DNA from: Pseudomonas sp. efr-133-TYG-5
Lineage (GTDB): Bacteria; Pseudomonadota; Gammaproteobacteria; Pseudomonadales; Pseudomonadaceae
Direction: 5' to 3'
NCBI RefSeq assembly: GCF_030209175.1
Contig: NZ_JARVSM010000001.1
Location: 1,364,001-1,428,000, forward strand
DNA length: 64,000 nucleotides
This document shows positions 38,290 to 47,570 of the stretch, piece by piece; position 1 is the first letter of the stretch; every line of letters begins with the position of its first letter. Position numbers and translations under genes: made by a program. The notes under the pieces are model-generated. The model did not search any database, was not told the DNA's origin, and saw nothing but the letters and a program-made list of their open reading frames with translations.

Positions 38290-41200
38290 CTAGGCGTCCA
38301 CCATCGCCATCGCCTCCTCGACATCCACGGCTACCAGTCGCGAACATCCCGGCTCGTGCATCGTCACCCCCATCAGTTGATCGGCCATTTCCATGGCGAT
38401 CTTGTTGTGGGTGATATAGATGAACTGCACGGTCTGCGACATCTCTTTGACCAAGCGTGCGTAGCGTCCAACGTTAGCGTCATCCAGTGGCGCGTCAACT
38501 TCATCGAGCATGCAGAACGGCGCCGGATTCAATTTGAAGATGGCAAAAACCAGGGCCAGTGCCGTCAGCGCCTTTTCGCCACCGGAGAGCAAATGGATGG
38601 TGCTGTTCTTCTTTCCTGGCGGCCGCGCCATGATCGTCACCCCTGTATCGAGTAGATCTTCGCCCGTCAGTTCCAAATACGCGCTGCCACCACCGAAAAC
38701 TTTCGGGAAAAGTGCCTGTAAACCGCCATTGATCTGATCAAAGGTATCCTTGAAACGGTTACGGGTTTCCTTGTCGATCTTGCGAATGACGTTTTCCAGG
38801 GTCTCAAGCGCCTCCACCAGATCGGCGTCCTGGGCGTCCAGATAACGTTTACGCTCGGATTGCTGCTGGTACTCGTCGATAGCCGCAAGGTTGATCGCAC
38901 CCAGGCGCTGGATCCGCGCGTCGATGCGTTGCAATTCGTCTTCGGCGGCACGTTCGCTGGCTTCCGGCGTCAACGTCGCGATCACCCCATGCAGATCGTA
39001 GCCGTCTTCCAGCAGTTGATCCTGCAAGGCCTTGCGGCGCACGGTCAGGGCCTGCCATTCCATGCGCTGCTGTTCGAGCTGGCCACGGATCAATTGCGAT
39101 TGCTGTTCGGCCTGGGTCCGGCGTTTTTCCGCCTCGCGCAGTTCGCGGTCGGCGTCTTCCAGGGCGATCTGCGCGGTCTTCAGTTCTTCGTCGACGCTCA
39201 TGCGCTTGTCGAGCAATTCTTCGAGTTTCAGGCGCAGTTCTTCCAGCGGAGCCTCGCCCTCCTCCAGATTCAGGTTCAGTTGCTCGCGTTTTTCCGTCAG
39301 GCGCTCGGCCTGCATTTCCAGGCGTTCCAGCGCCTGCCGCGTGGAATCGTGCTGCGCGCGCAACGAGCCCAGGCGCACCGCCAGTTGATGCGCGTGATCC
39401 TTGTGCTGACGGGCTTCCTGGCGTACCCGGTCGAGGCGTTCGCGCAGGCTGTCGCGCTGGGCCAGGAGCAGTTCGCGCTGCTCGGTGTCCAGGGCCATGG
39501 CGTCGAGGGCTTCCTGCAACTGCATGCGCGCTTCGCCGATCTGTTCGTGCTCGAGTTCGCGCTGTTCGCCGAGCTCGACCAGCTCTTCGTCGAGACGGGT
39601 GCGGCGCAGGGTCAACTGCTCGGCCTTGGCCTTGCCGGCAGACAGCTGCGCTTTCAATTCGCCTTGCTGACGTGCTTCGTCCTGCAGCAGACGGCGCAAA
39701 TGTTCGCGGCCGTTTTCCTGCTGGCGCTGTTGCGCGCGCAGGGTCTGCAAACGGGTTTCCATGGCTTCGACCGTGGCCTCGCGCTCTTCCCGCTCGGCCT
39801 GCAGCGTCTCGATTTCCTGACCACGGGCGAGCATGCCGCTTTCGGCTTCGCTGGCACGACGCACGCGCAGGAAGTGCCGGCCCACCCAGTAACCGTCGCG
39901 GCTGATCAGGCTCTGCCCGGCGCTCAACTGGCCGCGCAGGGCCAACGCCTGCTCGAGGCTGTCGACCGGTTTTACCTGGCCAAGCCACGGCGACAGATCG
40001 ATCTGCGCCTCGACTTTATCCAGCAGGCTGCCCGCCACCCGCACGCCATCGCTACCCGGGCTGAGCAGACGCAGATCGCCCTGGGCAAAGCCGGACAAAT
40101 CGAAGCCGGCGAAATCATCCACCAGCACCGCCTGCAGATCGGCGCCGAGCACGGTTTCCACCGCCAGCTCCCAACCGGCCTCGACCTTCAGGCCTTCGGC
40201 CAGACGCGGGCGCTCGGCGAGATGCTGCTCGCGCAACCACTCGGCGGTGCCGGTGCCCGGATCGAGCGCGGCCTGCTGCAAGGCTTCCAGCGAAGCCAGG
40301 CGGCCGTTGAGCCGCTGCAAGTCACCCTGCGCCTGCTGTTGCGCAGTCAGCGCCAGCTGCAATTCCTGACGCAGTTGTTCGAGTTTTTCGACCTGCGCTT
40401 CTTCGCTGGTCTGCAGGTCTTCGAGGGTCGCTTCGGACTCGGCGAGTTGTTCGCTGAGTTCCATGATCGCCGCGTCTTCAGGATCCGCCGAGAGCAGCGC
40501 GCGCTCTTCGCCGAGGCGTTTTTGCCGTTCGGCCAGGCGTTCCATGCTGGTTTCCAGCTGCTGGATGCGCGACTGCTGCATATCGGCCTGACGCCGCGGC
40601 TCGGCGGCGGTCAGGTTGAACGCGTCCCACTGTTCCTGCCAACCGTGCATGGTCAGCTCGGCTTCTTCGAGGGCGGCGGCGGCTTCTTCGGCGGCGGCGC
40701 TGGTGACTTCCTGCTCGGGCGTGAGCATGTCCAGCTCTTCGCCGAGGGTCAGCAGCAGCGTGCGGTCATGACCCAGATGGGATTCGGTTTCCAGGCGGGC
40801 GCGCTCGGCTTCTTTGAGGTCGTCCTGCAACTGGCGCAGACGTTGCTGGCCATGCTGGATGCTCTGCTCGACCCGAGCGATGTCGCCGCCGACCGAATAG
40901 AAGCGGCCCTGCACCAGATTGAAGCGTTCGGACAGATCATGGTGCCCGTCGCGCAGGCGCTCGATGGCGGCGTCGGCGTTGCGCTGCTCGGCGACCAGCG
41001 CCTCGAAACTGATTTCCTGGGTGCCGATGATCGATTCGCGCTGACCGACCTGATCGTTCAGATCCTGCCAGCGCAGGGCCGACAGTTGCGCCTTGAGCTG
41101 GCGCTCCTCGGCCTTGTATTCCTGGTATTTCTCGGCGGCCTGGGCCTGGCGGTGCAGGCGTTCGAGCTGGCGCTCGAGCTCTTCGCGCAGGTCGGTCAGG

Positions 41201-41778
41201 CGGGCGAGGTTTTCATGGGTGCGGCGGATGCGGTTTTCGGTCTCGCGGCGGCGCTCCTTGTACTTGGAGATGCCGGCCGCTTCTTCGATAAAGTTGCGCA
41301 GGTCTTCCGGCTTGGCTTCGATCAGCTTGGAGATCATCCCCTGCTCGATGATCGAGTAGCTGCGCGGGCCGAGGCCGGTGCCGAGGAAGATATCGGTGAT
41401 GTCCCGGCGGCGGCACTTGGCGCCGTTGAGGAAATAGCTGTTCTGGCTGTCGCGGGTGACTTTGCGCCGAATCGAGATTTCCGCGTACGCGGCATACTCG
41501 CCGACCAGGGTGCCGTCGGAGTTGTCGAACACCAGTTCGATGCTCGCCTGGCTCACCGGTTTGCGACTGGTCGAGCCATTGAAGATGACGTCGGTCATCG
41601 ACTCGCCACGCAGGTTCTTCGCAGAGCTTTCGCCCATCACCCAGCGCACGGCGTCGATGATGTTCGACTTGCCGCAACCGTTCGGTCCGACGACCGCCGC
41701 CATGTTACTGGGGAAGTTCACCGTGGTCGGGTCGACGAAGGATTTGAACCCCGCCAGTTTGATGCACTTGAGCCGCAC
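38290..41778 (-). CDS. smc: Chromosome segregation ATPase SMC
   Basis: 1162 residues. N-terminal ATPase half with GPNGCGKSNIIDAVRW (Walker A, about residues 32-47). A long coiled coil then runs to the hinge (around 500-640), returns, and leads into the C-terminal half with the LSGGEKALTALA signature and CMLDEVDAPLDDANV (Walker B). SMC forms a ring complex with ScpA and ScpB, whose genes are not in this window. It lies directly upstream of zipA and downstream of the GntR gene by two bases. Confidence 0.96.
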   Translation of the reverse strand: MRLKCIKLAGFKSFVDPTTVNFPSNMAAVVGPNGCGKSNIIDAVRWVMGESSAKNLRGESMTDVIFNGSTSRKPVSQASIELVFDNSDGTLVGEYAAYAEISIRRKVTRDSQNSYFLNGAKCRRRDITDIFLGTGLGPRSYSIIEQGMISKLIEAKPEDLRNFIEEAAGISKYKERRRETENRIRRTHENLARLTDLREELERQLERLHRQAQAAEKYQEYKAEERQLKAQLSALRWQDLNDQVGQRESIIGTQEISFEALVAEQRNADAAIERLRDGHHDLSERFNLVQGRFYSVGGDIARVEQSIQHGQQRLRQLQDDLKEAERARLETESHLGHDRTLLLTLGEELDMLTPEQEVTSAAAEEAAAALEEAELTMHGWQEQWDAFNLTAAEPRRQADMQQSRIQQLETSMERLAERQKRLGEERALLSADPEDAAIMELSEQLAESEATLEDLQTSEEAQVEKLEQLRQELQLALTAQQQAQGDLQRLNGRLASLEALQQAALDPGTGTAEWLREQHLAERPRLAEGLKVEAGWELAVETVLGADLQAVLVDDFAGFDLSGFAQGDLRLLSPGSDGVRVAGSLLDKVEAQIDLSPWLGQVKPVDSLEQALALRGQLSAGQSLISRDGYWVGRHFLRVRRASEAESGMLARGQEIETLQAEREEREATVEAMETRLQTLRAQQRQQENGREHLRRLLQDEARQQGELKAQLSAGKAKAEQLTLRRTRLDEELVELGEQRELEHEQIGEARMQLQEALDAMALDTEQRELLLAQRDSLRERLDRVRQEARQHKDHAHQLAVRLGSLRAQHDSTRQALERLEMQAERLTEKREQLNLNLEEGEAPLEELRLKLEELLDKRMSVDEELKTAQIALEDADRELREAEKRRTQAEQQSQLIRGQLEQQRMEWQALTVRRKALQDQLLEDGYDLHGVIATLTPEASERAAEDELQRIDARIQRLGAINLAAIDEYQQQSERKRYLDAQDADLVEALETLENVIRKIDKETRNRFKDTFDQINGGLQALFPKVFGGGSAYLELTGEDLLDTGVTIMARPPGKKNSTIHLLSGGEKALTALALVFAIFKLNPAPFCMLDEVDAPLDDANVGRYARLVKEMSQTVQFIYITHNKIAMEMADQLMGVTMHEPGCSRLVAVDVEEAMAMVDA

Positions 41779-41780
41779 GC

Positions 41781-42440
41781 TCAGGCAACCGTCAGGGCGG
41801 ACACCACCAGATCGCAGCTGCGCTGGGCGTAAGCCGTCAGCACGATGCGGATCTGCGGCAGGTCACGGGCAAGCACGGCGGCCAGCAGACGCTGGAACAG
41901 CTCGAGGAATTCGCTCATTTCCGCCTTGCGCTGTTCCAGCGCGAGGAAATACGCGCGGCTCATCGCCGGCTGCAGGTTCTCGACGGTTTCCTGCAGGTAC
42001 GGGTTGTTGGCGAACGGGTACGCGGCGCGCATGACGTTGAAGCTGTCGTCGACGAAGGTGCGGATGTCCTGCCGCTCGTAGCTGGCGCTCAGGCGCTGCT
42101 GGATCTGCACGAACGGCGCCATGTCGGCCTGGGTCTGCCAGCCATTGGCCACGGCGTTGCCGAGCAGGATGTACAGCTCGCTCATCAACGTGCACAGGCT
42201 CTGCACCTTGTGCGCCGTCAGCTCGGTGACGTGGGCGCCGCGGCGCGGCAGGATCGCGATCAGGTGACGGCGCTCGAGGATCAGCAGGGCCTCGCGGACC
42301 GAACCGCGACTGACGTTCAGCGCCAGCGTGACCTTCTGTTCCTGGATGCGCTCTCCCGGCTTCATTTCGCCGCGAATGATCCGTTCGGCGAGGTGGTGAG
42401 CGATTTGCTCGGCGAGGCTGTCCGGCGCCTTGAACGTCAT
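41781..42440 (-). CDS. GntR/FCD transcriptional regulator of the xdh locus
   Basis: 219 residues. N-terminal winged helix (LAEQIAHHLAERIIRGEMKPGERI, then NVSRGSVREALLILERRHLIAI) and an FCD ligand-binding domain of about 130 residues with the helical pattern typical of the FadR group. It reads divergently from xdhA across 267 bases holding two TGAC-N6-GTCA sites, which it may bind. The ligand may be a purine breakdown product. It is two bases upstream of smc on the same strand, so smc may be read from its promoter as well. Confidence 0.85.
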   Translation of the reverse strand: MTFKAPDSLAEQIAHHLAERIIRGEMKPGERIQEQKVTLALNVSRGSVREALLILERRHLIAILPRRGAHVTELTAHKVQSLCTLMSELYILLGNAVANGWQTQADMAPFVQIQQRLSASYERQDIRTFVDDSFNVMRAAYPFANNPYLQETVENLQPAMSRAYFLALEQRKAEMSEFLELFQRLLAAVLARDLPQIRIVLTAYAQRSCDLVVSALTVA

Positions 42441-42612
42441 GGTTGTCCTTCAAACTCTTCGATCTGCACAAGCGGCGCAGTGTAGCGCAATTGCACGGTC
42501 ATGGCGGAGTGCCCGCACCGCGGTTTTTGGCACGATTCCAGCAAAAAAGCAGGGGACTCGACGAGGGTCAATACTGAATAGACACGTTGCTGATCGACAA
42601 AACCGTTTTTCC

Positions 42613-42649
42613 TGACCTTTAAGTCAGAAAATCATTGACCGAAAAGTCA
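42613..42649. promoter_or_regulatory. Paired TGAC-N6-GTCA operators
   Basis: TGACCTTTAAGTCA (42613-42626) and TGACCGAAAAGTCA (42636-42649) are two dyads at 23-base spacing, just over two turns apart. They lie 59-95 bases upstream of the xdhA start. Both are followed by GA, so this is also a 16-base direct repeat. Probably a double operator for the divergent GntR protein. Confidence 0.55.
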
Positions 42650-42707
42650 GACCTGCTAAATTCGGTTCACGTCGGTTAACAACAATAATGAGTCTGCGAG
42701 GCCTTCC

Positions 42708-44162
42708 GTGATCCAGTTTTTACTTAACCAGGAACTCCGTAGCGAGCACGCCCTGGACCCGAACCTGACCGTGCTCAATTACCTGCGCGAACACGTGGGC
42801 AAGCCCGGCACCAAAGAAGGTTGCGCCAGCGGCGACTGTGGCGCCTGCACCGTGGTGGTCGGCGAGCTGCAAACGGATGACGACGGCCGCGAACACATTC
42901 GCTATCGCAGCCTCAACTCGTGCCTTACCTTCGTGTCCTCGCTGCACGGCAAACAACTGATCAGCGTCGAAGACCTCAAGCATCAGGGCCAACTGCACAG
43001 CGTGCAGCAAGCCATGGTCGAGTGCCACGGCTCGCAGTGCGGTTTCTGCACCCCCGGTTTCGTCATGTCGCTGTTCGCCCTGCAGAAGAACAGCGACGCC
43101 CCGGATCAGGCCAAGGCCCACGAAGCACTGGCCGGCAATCTCTGCCGCTGCACCGGCTACCGGCCGATCCTCGCCGCCGCCGAGCAGTCGTGTTGCGGCA
43201 AGCAGCCGGATCAGTTCGATGCCCGCGAAGCCGAGACCATTGCCCGCCTCAAAGCCATTGCGCCGACCGATATCGGCGAACTCAACAGCGGCGACAAGCG
43301 TTGCCTGGTGCCGCTGACCGTGGCCGACCTGGCCGACCTCTACGACGCTTATCCACAGGCCCGCCTGCTCGCCGGCGGCACCGACCTGGCGCTGGAAGTG
43401 ACGCAGTTCCACCGCACCCTGCCGGTGATGATCTACGTCGGCAATGTCGCCGAGATGAAGCGCATCGAGACTTTCGACGACCGTCTCGAAATCGGCGCCG
43501 CCACCGCCCTCTCCGACTGCTACGAAGCGCTGAACGCCGAGTACCCGGACTTCGGCGAATTGCTGCATCGCTTCGCCTCGTTGCAGATCCGCAACCAGGG
43601 CACCCTCGGCGGCAACATCGGCAACGCTTCGCCGATTGGTGATTCGCCACCGCTGCTGATCGCCCTCGGCGCGCAGATCGTGCTGTGCAAGGGCGAAACC
43701 CGGCGCACGCTGAACCTGGAAGACTACTTCATCGACTACCGCGTCACCGCCCGTCAGGAAAGCGAATTCATCGAGAAGATCATCGTCCCGCGCGCCAGTG
43801 CCGAGCAGCGCTTCCGCGCTTATAAAGTCTCCAAGCGCCTGGATGACGACATCTCTGCAGTCTGCGCCGCGTTCAACCTGCGCGTGGAGAAAGGCGTGAT
43901 TACCGATGCGCGCATCGCATTCGGCGGCATGGCCGCAATCCCGAAACGCGCCGCCCACTGCGAAGCCGTGCTGCTTGGCCAACCGTTCAACAACGCCGTG
44001 CTCGAACGCGCCTGCGCCGCCCTCGCCGAGGACTTCACGCCGCTCTCGGACTTCCGCGCCACCAAGGAATACCGCCTGCTCAGCGCGCAGAACCTGCTGC
44101 GCAAATACTTCATCGAACTGCAAACACCGCACATCGAGACTCGGGTGACCGCTTATGTCTAA
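42708..44162 (+). CDS. xdhA: Xanthine dehydrogenase small subunit
   Basis: 484 residues. An N-terminal 2Fe-2S ferredoxin domain (GCASGDCGACTVVV), a second 2Fe-2S domain (GSQCGFCTPGFVMS, then CRCTGYRPI), and a FAD-binding domain (LLAGGTDLALEVTQ; LGGNIGNASPIGDSPP). It forms a heterocomplex with XdhB that oxidises hypoxanthine and xanthine to urate with NAD. The start is GTG at 42708 with CGAGG upstream. The 3' end overlaps xdhB by eight bases. Confidence 0.96.
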   Translation: MIQFLLNQELRSEHALDPNLTVLNYLREHVGKPGTKEGCASGDCGACTVVVGELQTDDDGREHIRYRSLNSCLTFVSSLHGKQLISVEDLKHQGQLHSVQQAMVECHGSQCGFCTPGFVMSLFALQKNSDAPDQAKAHEALAGNLCRCTGYRPILAAAEQSCCGKQPDQFDAREAETIARLKAIAPTDIGELNSGDKRCLVPLTVADLADLYDAYPQARLLAGGTDLALEVTQFHRTLPVMIYVGNVAEMKRIETFDDRLEIGAATALSDCYEALNAEYPDFGELLHRFASLQIRNQGTLGGNIGNASPIGDSPPLLIALGAQIVLCKGETRRTLNLEDYFIDYRVTARQESEFIEKIIVPRASAEQRFRAYKVSKRLDDDISAVCAAFNLRVEKGVITDARIAFGGMAAIPKRAAHCEAVLLGQPFNNAVLERACAALAEDFTPLSDFRATKEYRLLSAQNLLRKYFIELQTPHIETRVTAYV

Positions 44163-46554
44163 CCATCACGCCGTAGAGAAGACCCAGGCCGAACTGGCTG
44201 AACTGTTCGCCAAGGACCTGACCAGCGGTGTCGGCCGCAGTGTCAAGCACGACAGCGCCGCCAAGCATGTGTCCGGTGAAGCGCAGTACATCGATGATCG
44301 TCTGGAATTTCCCAATCAGCTGCACGTCTACGCACGGCTGTCGGATCGCGCCCACGCGAAAATCATCAGCATCGACACCAAACCCTGCTACGCCTTCGAA
44401 GGCGTGCGCATTGCGATTACCCACGAAGACGTGCCGGGTCTGAAAGACATCGGCCCGCTGCTGCCGGGTGACCCACTGCTGGCCATCGACGACGTGCAGT
44501 TCGTCGGCCAACCGGTGCTGGCGGTGGCGGCCAAAGACCTGGAAACCGCACGCAAGGCGGCAATGGCGGCGATCATCGAATACGAAGACCTCGAGCCGGT
44601 GCTGGATGTGGTCGAAGCCCTGCGCAAGCGTCACTTCGTGCTCGACAGCCACACCCATCAGCGCGGCGATTCGGCCAGCGCTCTGGCGAGCGCTGAACAT
44701 CGCATCCAGGGCACGCTGCACATCGGCGGCCAGGAACACTTTTACCTGGAGACGCAGATTTCCTCGGTAATGCCCACCGAAGACGGCGGCATGATCGTCT
44801 ACTGTTCGACGCAAAACCCCACCGAAGTGCAGAAACTGGTGGCCGAAGTGCTCGATGTGTCGATGAACAAGATCGTCGTCGACATGCGCCGCATGGGCGG
44901 CGGGTTCGGCGGCAAGGAAACCCAGGCCGCCAGCCCGGCGTGCCTGTGCGCAGTGATCGCGCACCTCACCGGCCAGCCGACCAAAATGCGCCTGCCCCGG
45001 GTCGAGGACATGCTGATGACCGGCAAGCGCCACCCGTTCTACGTCGAATACGACGTCGGGTTCGACAGCACCGGGCGCCTGCACGGGATCGCCATGGACC
45101 TGGCCGGCAACTGCGGCTGCTCGCCGGATCTGTCGGCGTCGATCGTCGACCGGGCGATGTTCCACTCGGACAACTCGTATTACCTGGGCGACGCGACGAT
45201 CAACGGTCACCGCTGCAAGACCAACACCGCGTCGAATACCGCCTATCGCGGCTTCGGTGGCCCGCAGGGCATGGTCGCCATCGAGGAAGTGATGGACGCC
45301 ATTGCCCGTCATCTCAAACTCGACCCGCTGGCGGTGCGCAAGGCCAACTACTATGGCAAGACCGAGCGCAACGTCACCCACTACTACCAGACCGTCGAGC
45401 ACAACATGCTCGAGGAAATGACCGCCGAACTGGAAGCAAGCAGCCAGTACGCCGAACGCCGCGAAGCGATCCGCCGCTACAACGCCAACAGCCCGATCCT
45501 GAAAAAAGGCCTGGCGCTGACCCCGGTGAAATTCGGCATTTCCTTCACCGCCAGCTTCCTCAACCAGGCCGGAGCCCTGGTGCACGTCTACACCGACGGC
45601 AGCATCCACTTGAACCACGGCGGCACGGAAATGGGCCAGGGCTTGAACACCAAGGTCGCGCAGGTGGTCGCCGAAGTGTTCCAGGTGGAAATGGACCGCG
45701 TGCAGATCACCGCGACCAACACCGACAAGGTGCCGAACACCTCGCCGACTGCCGCCTCCAGCGGCGCCGACCTCAACGGCAAGGCCGCGCAGAATGCGGC
45801 GGAGACGATCAAGCAACGCCTGGTGGAGTTCGCTGCGCGGCACTACAAGGTCAGCGAAGAAGACGTGGCATTCCACAATGGCCACGTACGCGTGCGTGAC
45901 CACATCATGACCTTCGAAGCGCTGATCCAGCTGGCGTATTTCAACCAGGTCTCGCTGTCGAGCACCGGGTTCTACAAGACCCCGAAAATCTACTACGACC
46001 GCAGCCAGGCCCGTGGCCGGCCGTTCTACTACTTCGCTTTCGGCGCAGCGTGCTGCGAGGTGATCGTCGACACCCTGACCGGCGAGTACAAGATGCTGCG
46101 TACCGACATCCTCCACGACGTCGGCGCCTCGCTGAATCCGGCCATCGATATCGGCCAGGTCGAGGGCGGTTTCGTCCAGGGCATGGGCTGGCTGACCATG
46201 GAAGAGCTGGTGTGGAACAACAAGGGCAAGCTGATGACCAACGGCCCGGCCAGCTACAAGATCCCGGCCGTGGCCGACATGCCCCTGGACCTGCGGGTGA
46301 AACTGGTGGAAAACCGCAAGAACCCGGAAGACACGGTGTTCCATTCCAAGGCCGTCGGCGAGCCTCCATTCATGCTCGGCATCGCGGCGTGGTGCGCGAT
46401 CAAGGACGCGGTGGCCAGCCTCGGCGACTACCAGCACCAACCGAAAATCGACGCCCCGGCGACCCCGGAACGGGTGTTGTGGGGTTGTGAGCAGATGCGC
46501 CAGCTCAAAGCGGTGAAAGCGGTCGAAGCTGAAACCGAGTTGGCTCCGCTCTAG
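44155..46554 (+). CDS. xdhB: Xanthine dehydrogenase large subunit
   Basis: 799 residues carrying the molybdopterin cofactor domains. The aldehyde oxidase/xanthine dehydrogenase hammerhead is near residue 40-150. RMGGGFGGKETQA and FGGPQGMVAIEEVMD contribute to Moco binding. GEPPFMLGIAAWCAIKDAV near the C-terminus includes the catalytic glutamate of GEPP. Coupled to xdhA by an eight-base overlap. It is downstream of the same promoter and followed by a REPIN before xdhC. Confidence 0.96.
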   Translation: MSNHHAVEKTQAELAELFAKDLTSGVGRSVKHDSAAKHVSGEAQYIDDRLEFPNQLHVYARLSDRAHAKIISIDTKPCYAFEGVRIAITHEDVPGLKDIGPLLPGDPLLAIDDVQFVGQPVLAVAAKDLETARKAAMAAIIEYEDLEPVLDVVEALRKRHFVLDSHTHQRGDSASALASAEHRIQGTLHIGGQEHFYLETQISSVMPTEDGGMIVYCSTQNPTEVQKLVAEVLDVSMNKIVVDMRRMGGGFGGKETQAASPACLCAVIAHLTGQPTKMRLPRVEDMLMTGKRHPFYVEYDVGFDSTGRLHGIAMDLAGNCGCSPDLSASIVDRAMFHSDNSYYLGDATINGHRCKTNTASNTAYRGFGGPQGMVAIEEVMDAIARHLKLDPLAVRKANYYGKTERNVTHYYQTVEHNMLEEMTAELEASSQYAERREAIRRYNANSPILKKGLALTPVKFGISFTASFLNQAGALVHVYTDGSIHLNHGGTEMGQGLNTKVAQVVAEVFQVEMDRVQITATNTDKVPNTSPTAASSGADLNGKAAQNAAETIKQRLVEFAARHYKVSEEDVAFHNGHVRVRDHIMTFEALIQLAYFNQVSLSSTGFYKTPKIYYDRSQARGRPFYYFAFGAACCEVIVDTLTGEYKMLRTDILHDVGASLNPAIDIGQVEGGFVQGMGWLTMEELVWNNKGKLMTNGPASYKIPAVADMPLDLRVKLVENRKNPEDTVFHSKAVGEPPFMLGIAAWCAIKDAVASLGDYQHQPKIDAPATPERVLWGCEQMRQLKAVKAVEAETELAPL

Positions 46555-46570
46555 GGACCGAGGTGCGGCT

Positions 46571-46664
46571 CTTCGCTGGCAAGCCAGCTCCCACAGGTTT
46601 TGTGGTTTACCGCATATCCTGGAATCACCACAGATCACGGTGGGAGCTGGCTTGCCAGCGAAGA
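46571..46664. repeat. REPIN: inverted GTGGGAGC-type pair
   Basis: CTTCGCTGGCAAGCCAGCTC at the left and GTGGGAGCTGGCTTGCCAGC at the right are inverted copies about 40 bases apart. It is inserted inside the xdh operon between xdhB and xdhC. Confidence 0.92.
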
Positions 46665-46699
46665 GGCCCGAACAGACAACCACAGATGTCGAGGTGAAC

Positions 46700-47557
46700 A
46701 TGTACAACTGGATCGACGCCCTCGCCGACCTGCAGAACCAGGGCGAACCCTGCGTTCTGGTGACGATCATCGAAGAACTCGGCTCGACGCCGCGCAACGC
46801 CGGTTCGAAGATGGTCGTCAGCGCGAAACAGACCTTCGACACCATCGGTGGCGGGCACCTGGAATACAAAGCCATGCAGATCGCCCGCGAGATGCTTGCC
46901 AGCGGCCGCCAGGACACCCACCTGGAGCGCTTCAGCCTCGGCGCCAGCCTCGGCCAGTGCTGCGGCGGCGCCACCGTGTTGCTGTTCGAGCCGATGGGCC
47001 AAGTGCAGGCGCAGATCGCCGTGTTCGGTGCCGGCCACGTCGGCCGCGCATTGGTGCCGCTGCTCGCCAGCCTGCCGTGCCGGGTGCGCTGGATCGATTC
47101 GCGGGAAGAGGAATTCCCCGAACAGATTCCCCACGGCGTGCGTAAAATCGTCGCCGAAGAGCCTGTGGATGAAATCGACGACCTGCCCGTCGGCAGCTAC
47201 TGCATCGTCATGACCCACAACCATCAGCTCGACCTGGAACTCACCGCCGCGATCCTCAAGCGCAACGACTTCACCTGGTTCGGCCTGATCGGCTCGAAGA
47301 CCAAACGCGCCAAGTTCGAACACCGCCTGCGTGACCGCGGCTTCGACGCCAGTGTCGTGCAACGCATGCGCTGCCCGATGGGCATCGGCGAAGTCAAAGG
47401 CAAGCTGCCCGTGGAAATCGCCATCTCCATCGCCGGCGAAATCATCGCCACCTACAACGCCAATTTCGGCCAGCACAGCGCCAGCGCCGAACCGATTGCC
47501 AAACTGCTGCCGGTTTCCCGGCGCAGTCAGGCCGCCAAACTCAAAGCCTCAAACTGA
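46700..47557 (+). CDS. xdhC: XdhC, xanthine dehydrogenase accessory protein
   Basis: 285 residues with the XdhC/CoxI fold. An N-terminal part (CVLVTIIEELGSTPRNAGSKM) and a Rossmann domain (IAVFGAGHVGRALVPLLA) at about 110-130 are visible, then PMGIGEVKGKLPVEIAISIAGE near the end. XdhC protects and inserts sulfurated molybdenum cofactor into XdhB. The ATG at 46700 follows GAGGTG; the longer frame runs into REP sequence. Followed 13 bases later by guaD. Confidence 0.95.
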   Translation: MYNWIDALADLQNQGEPCVLVTIIEELGSTPRNAGSKMVVSAKQTFDTIGGGHLEYKAMQIAREMLASGRQDTHLERFSLGASLGQCCGGATVLLFEPMGQVQAQIAVFGAGHVGRALVPLLASLPCRVRWIDSREEEFPEQIPHGVRKIVAEEPVDEIDDLPVGSYCIVMTHNHQLDLELTAAILKRNDFTWFGLIGSKTKRAKFEHRLRDRGFDASVVQRMRCPMGIGEVKGKLPVEIAISIAGEIIATYNANFGQHSASAEPIAKLLPVSRRSQAAKLKASN

Positions 47558-47570
47558 TTAGAGAACCCTC

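Noticed and set aside
38860..41832. A 990-codon plus-strand open frame opposite smc
   Set aside because: It is the antisense shadow of a well-conserved gene; third-position G/C bias leaves opposite frames open. No ribosome site or domain.
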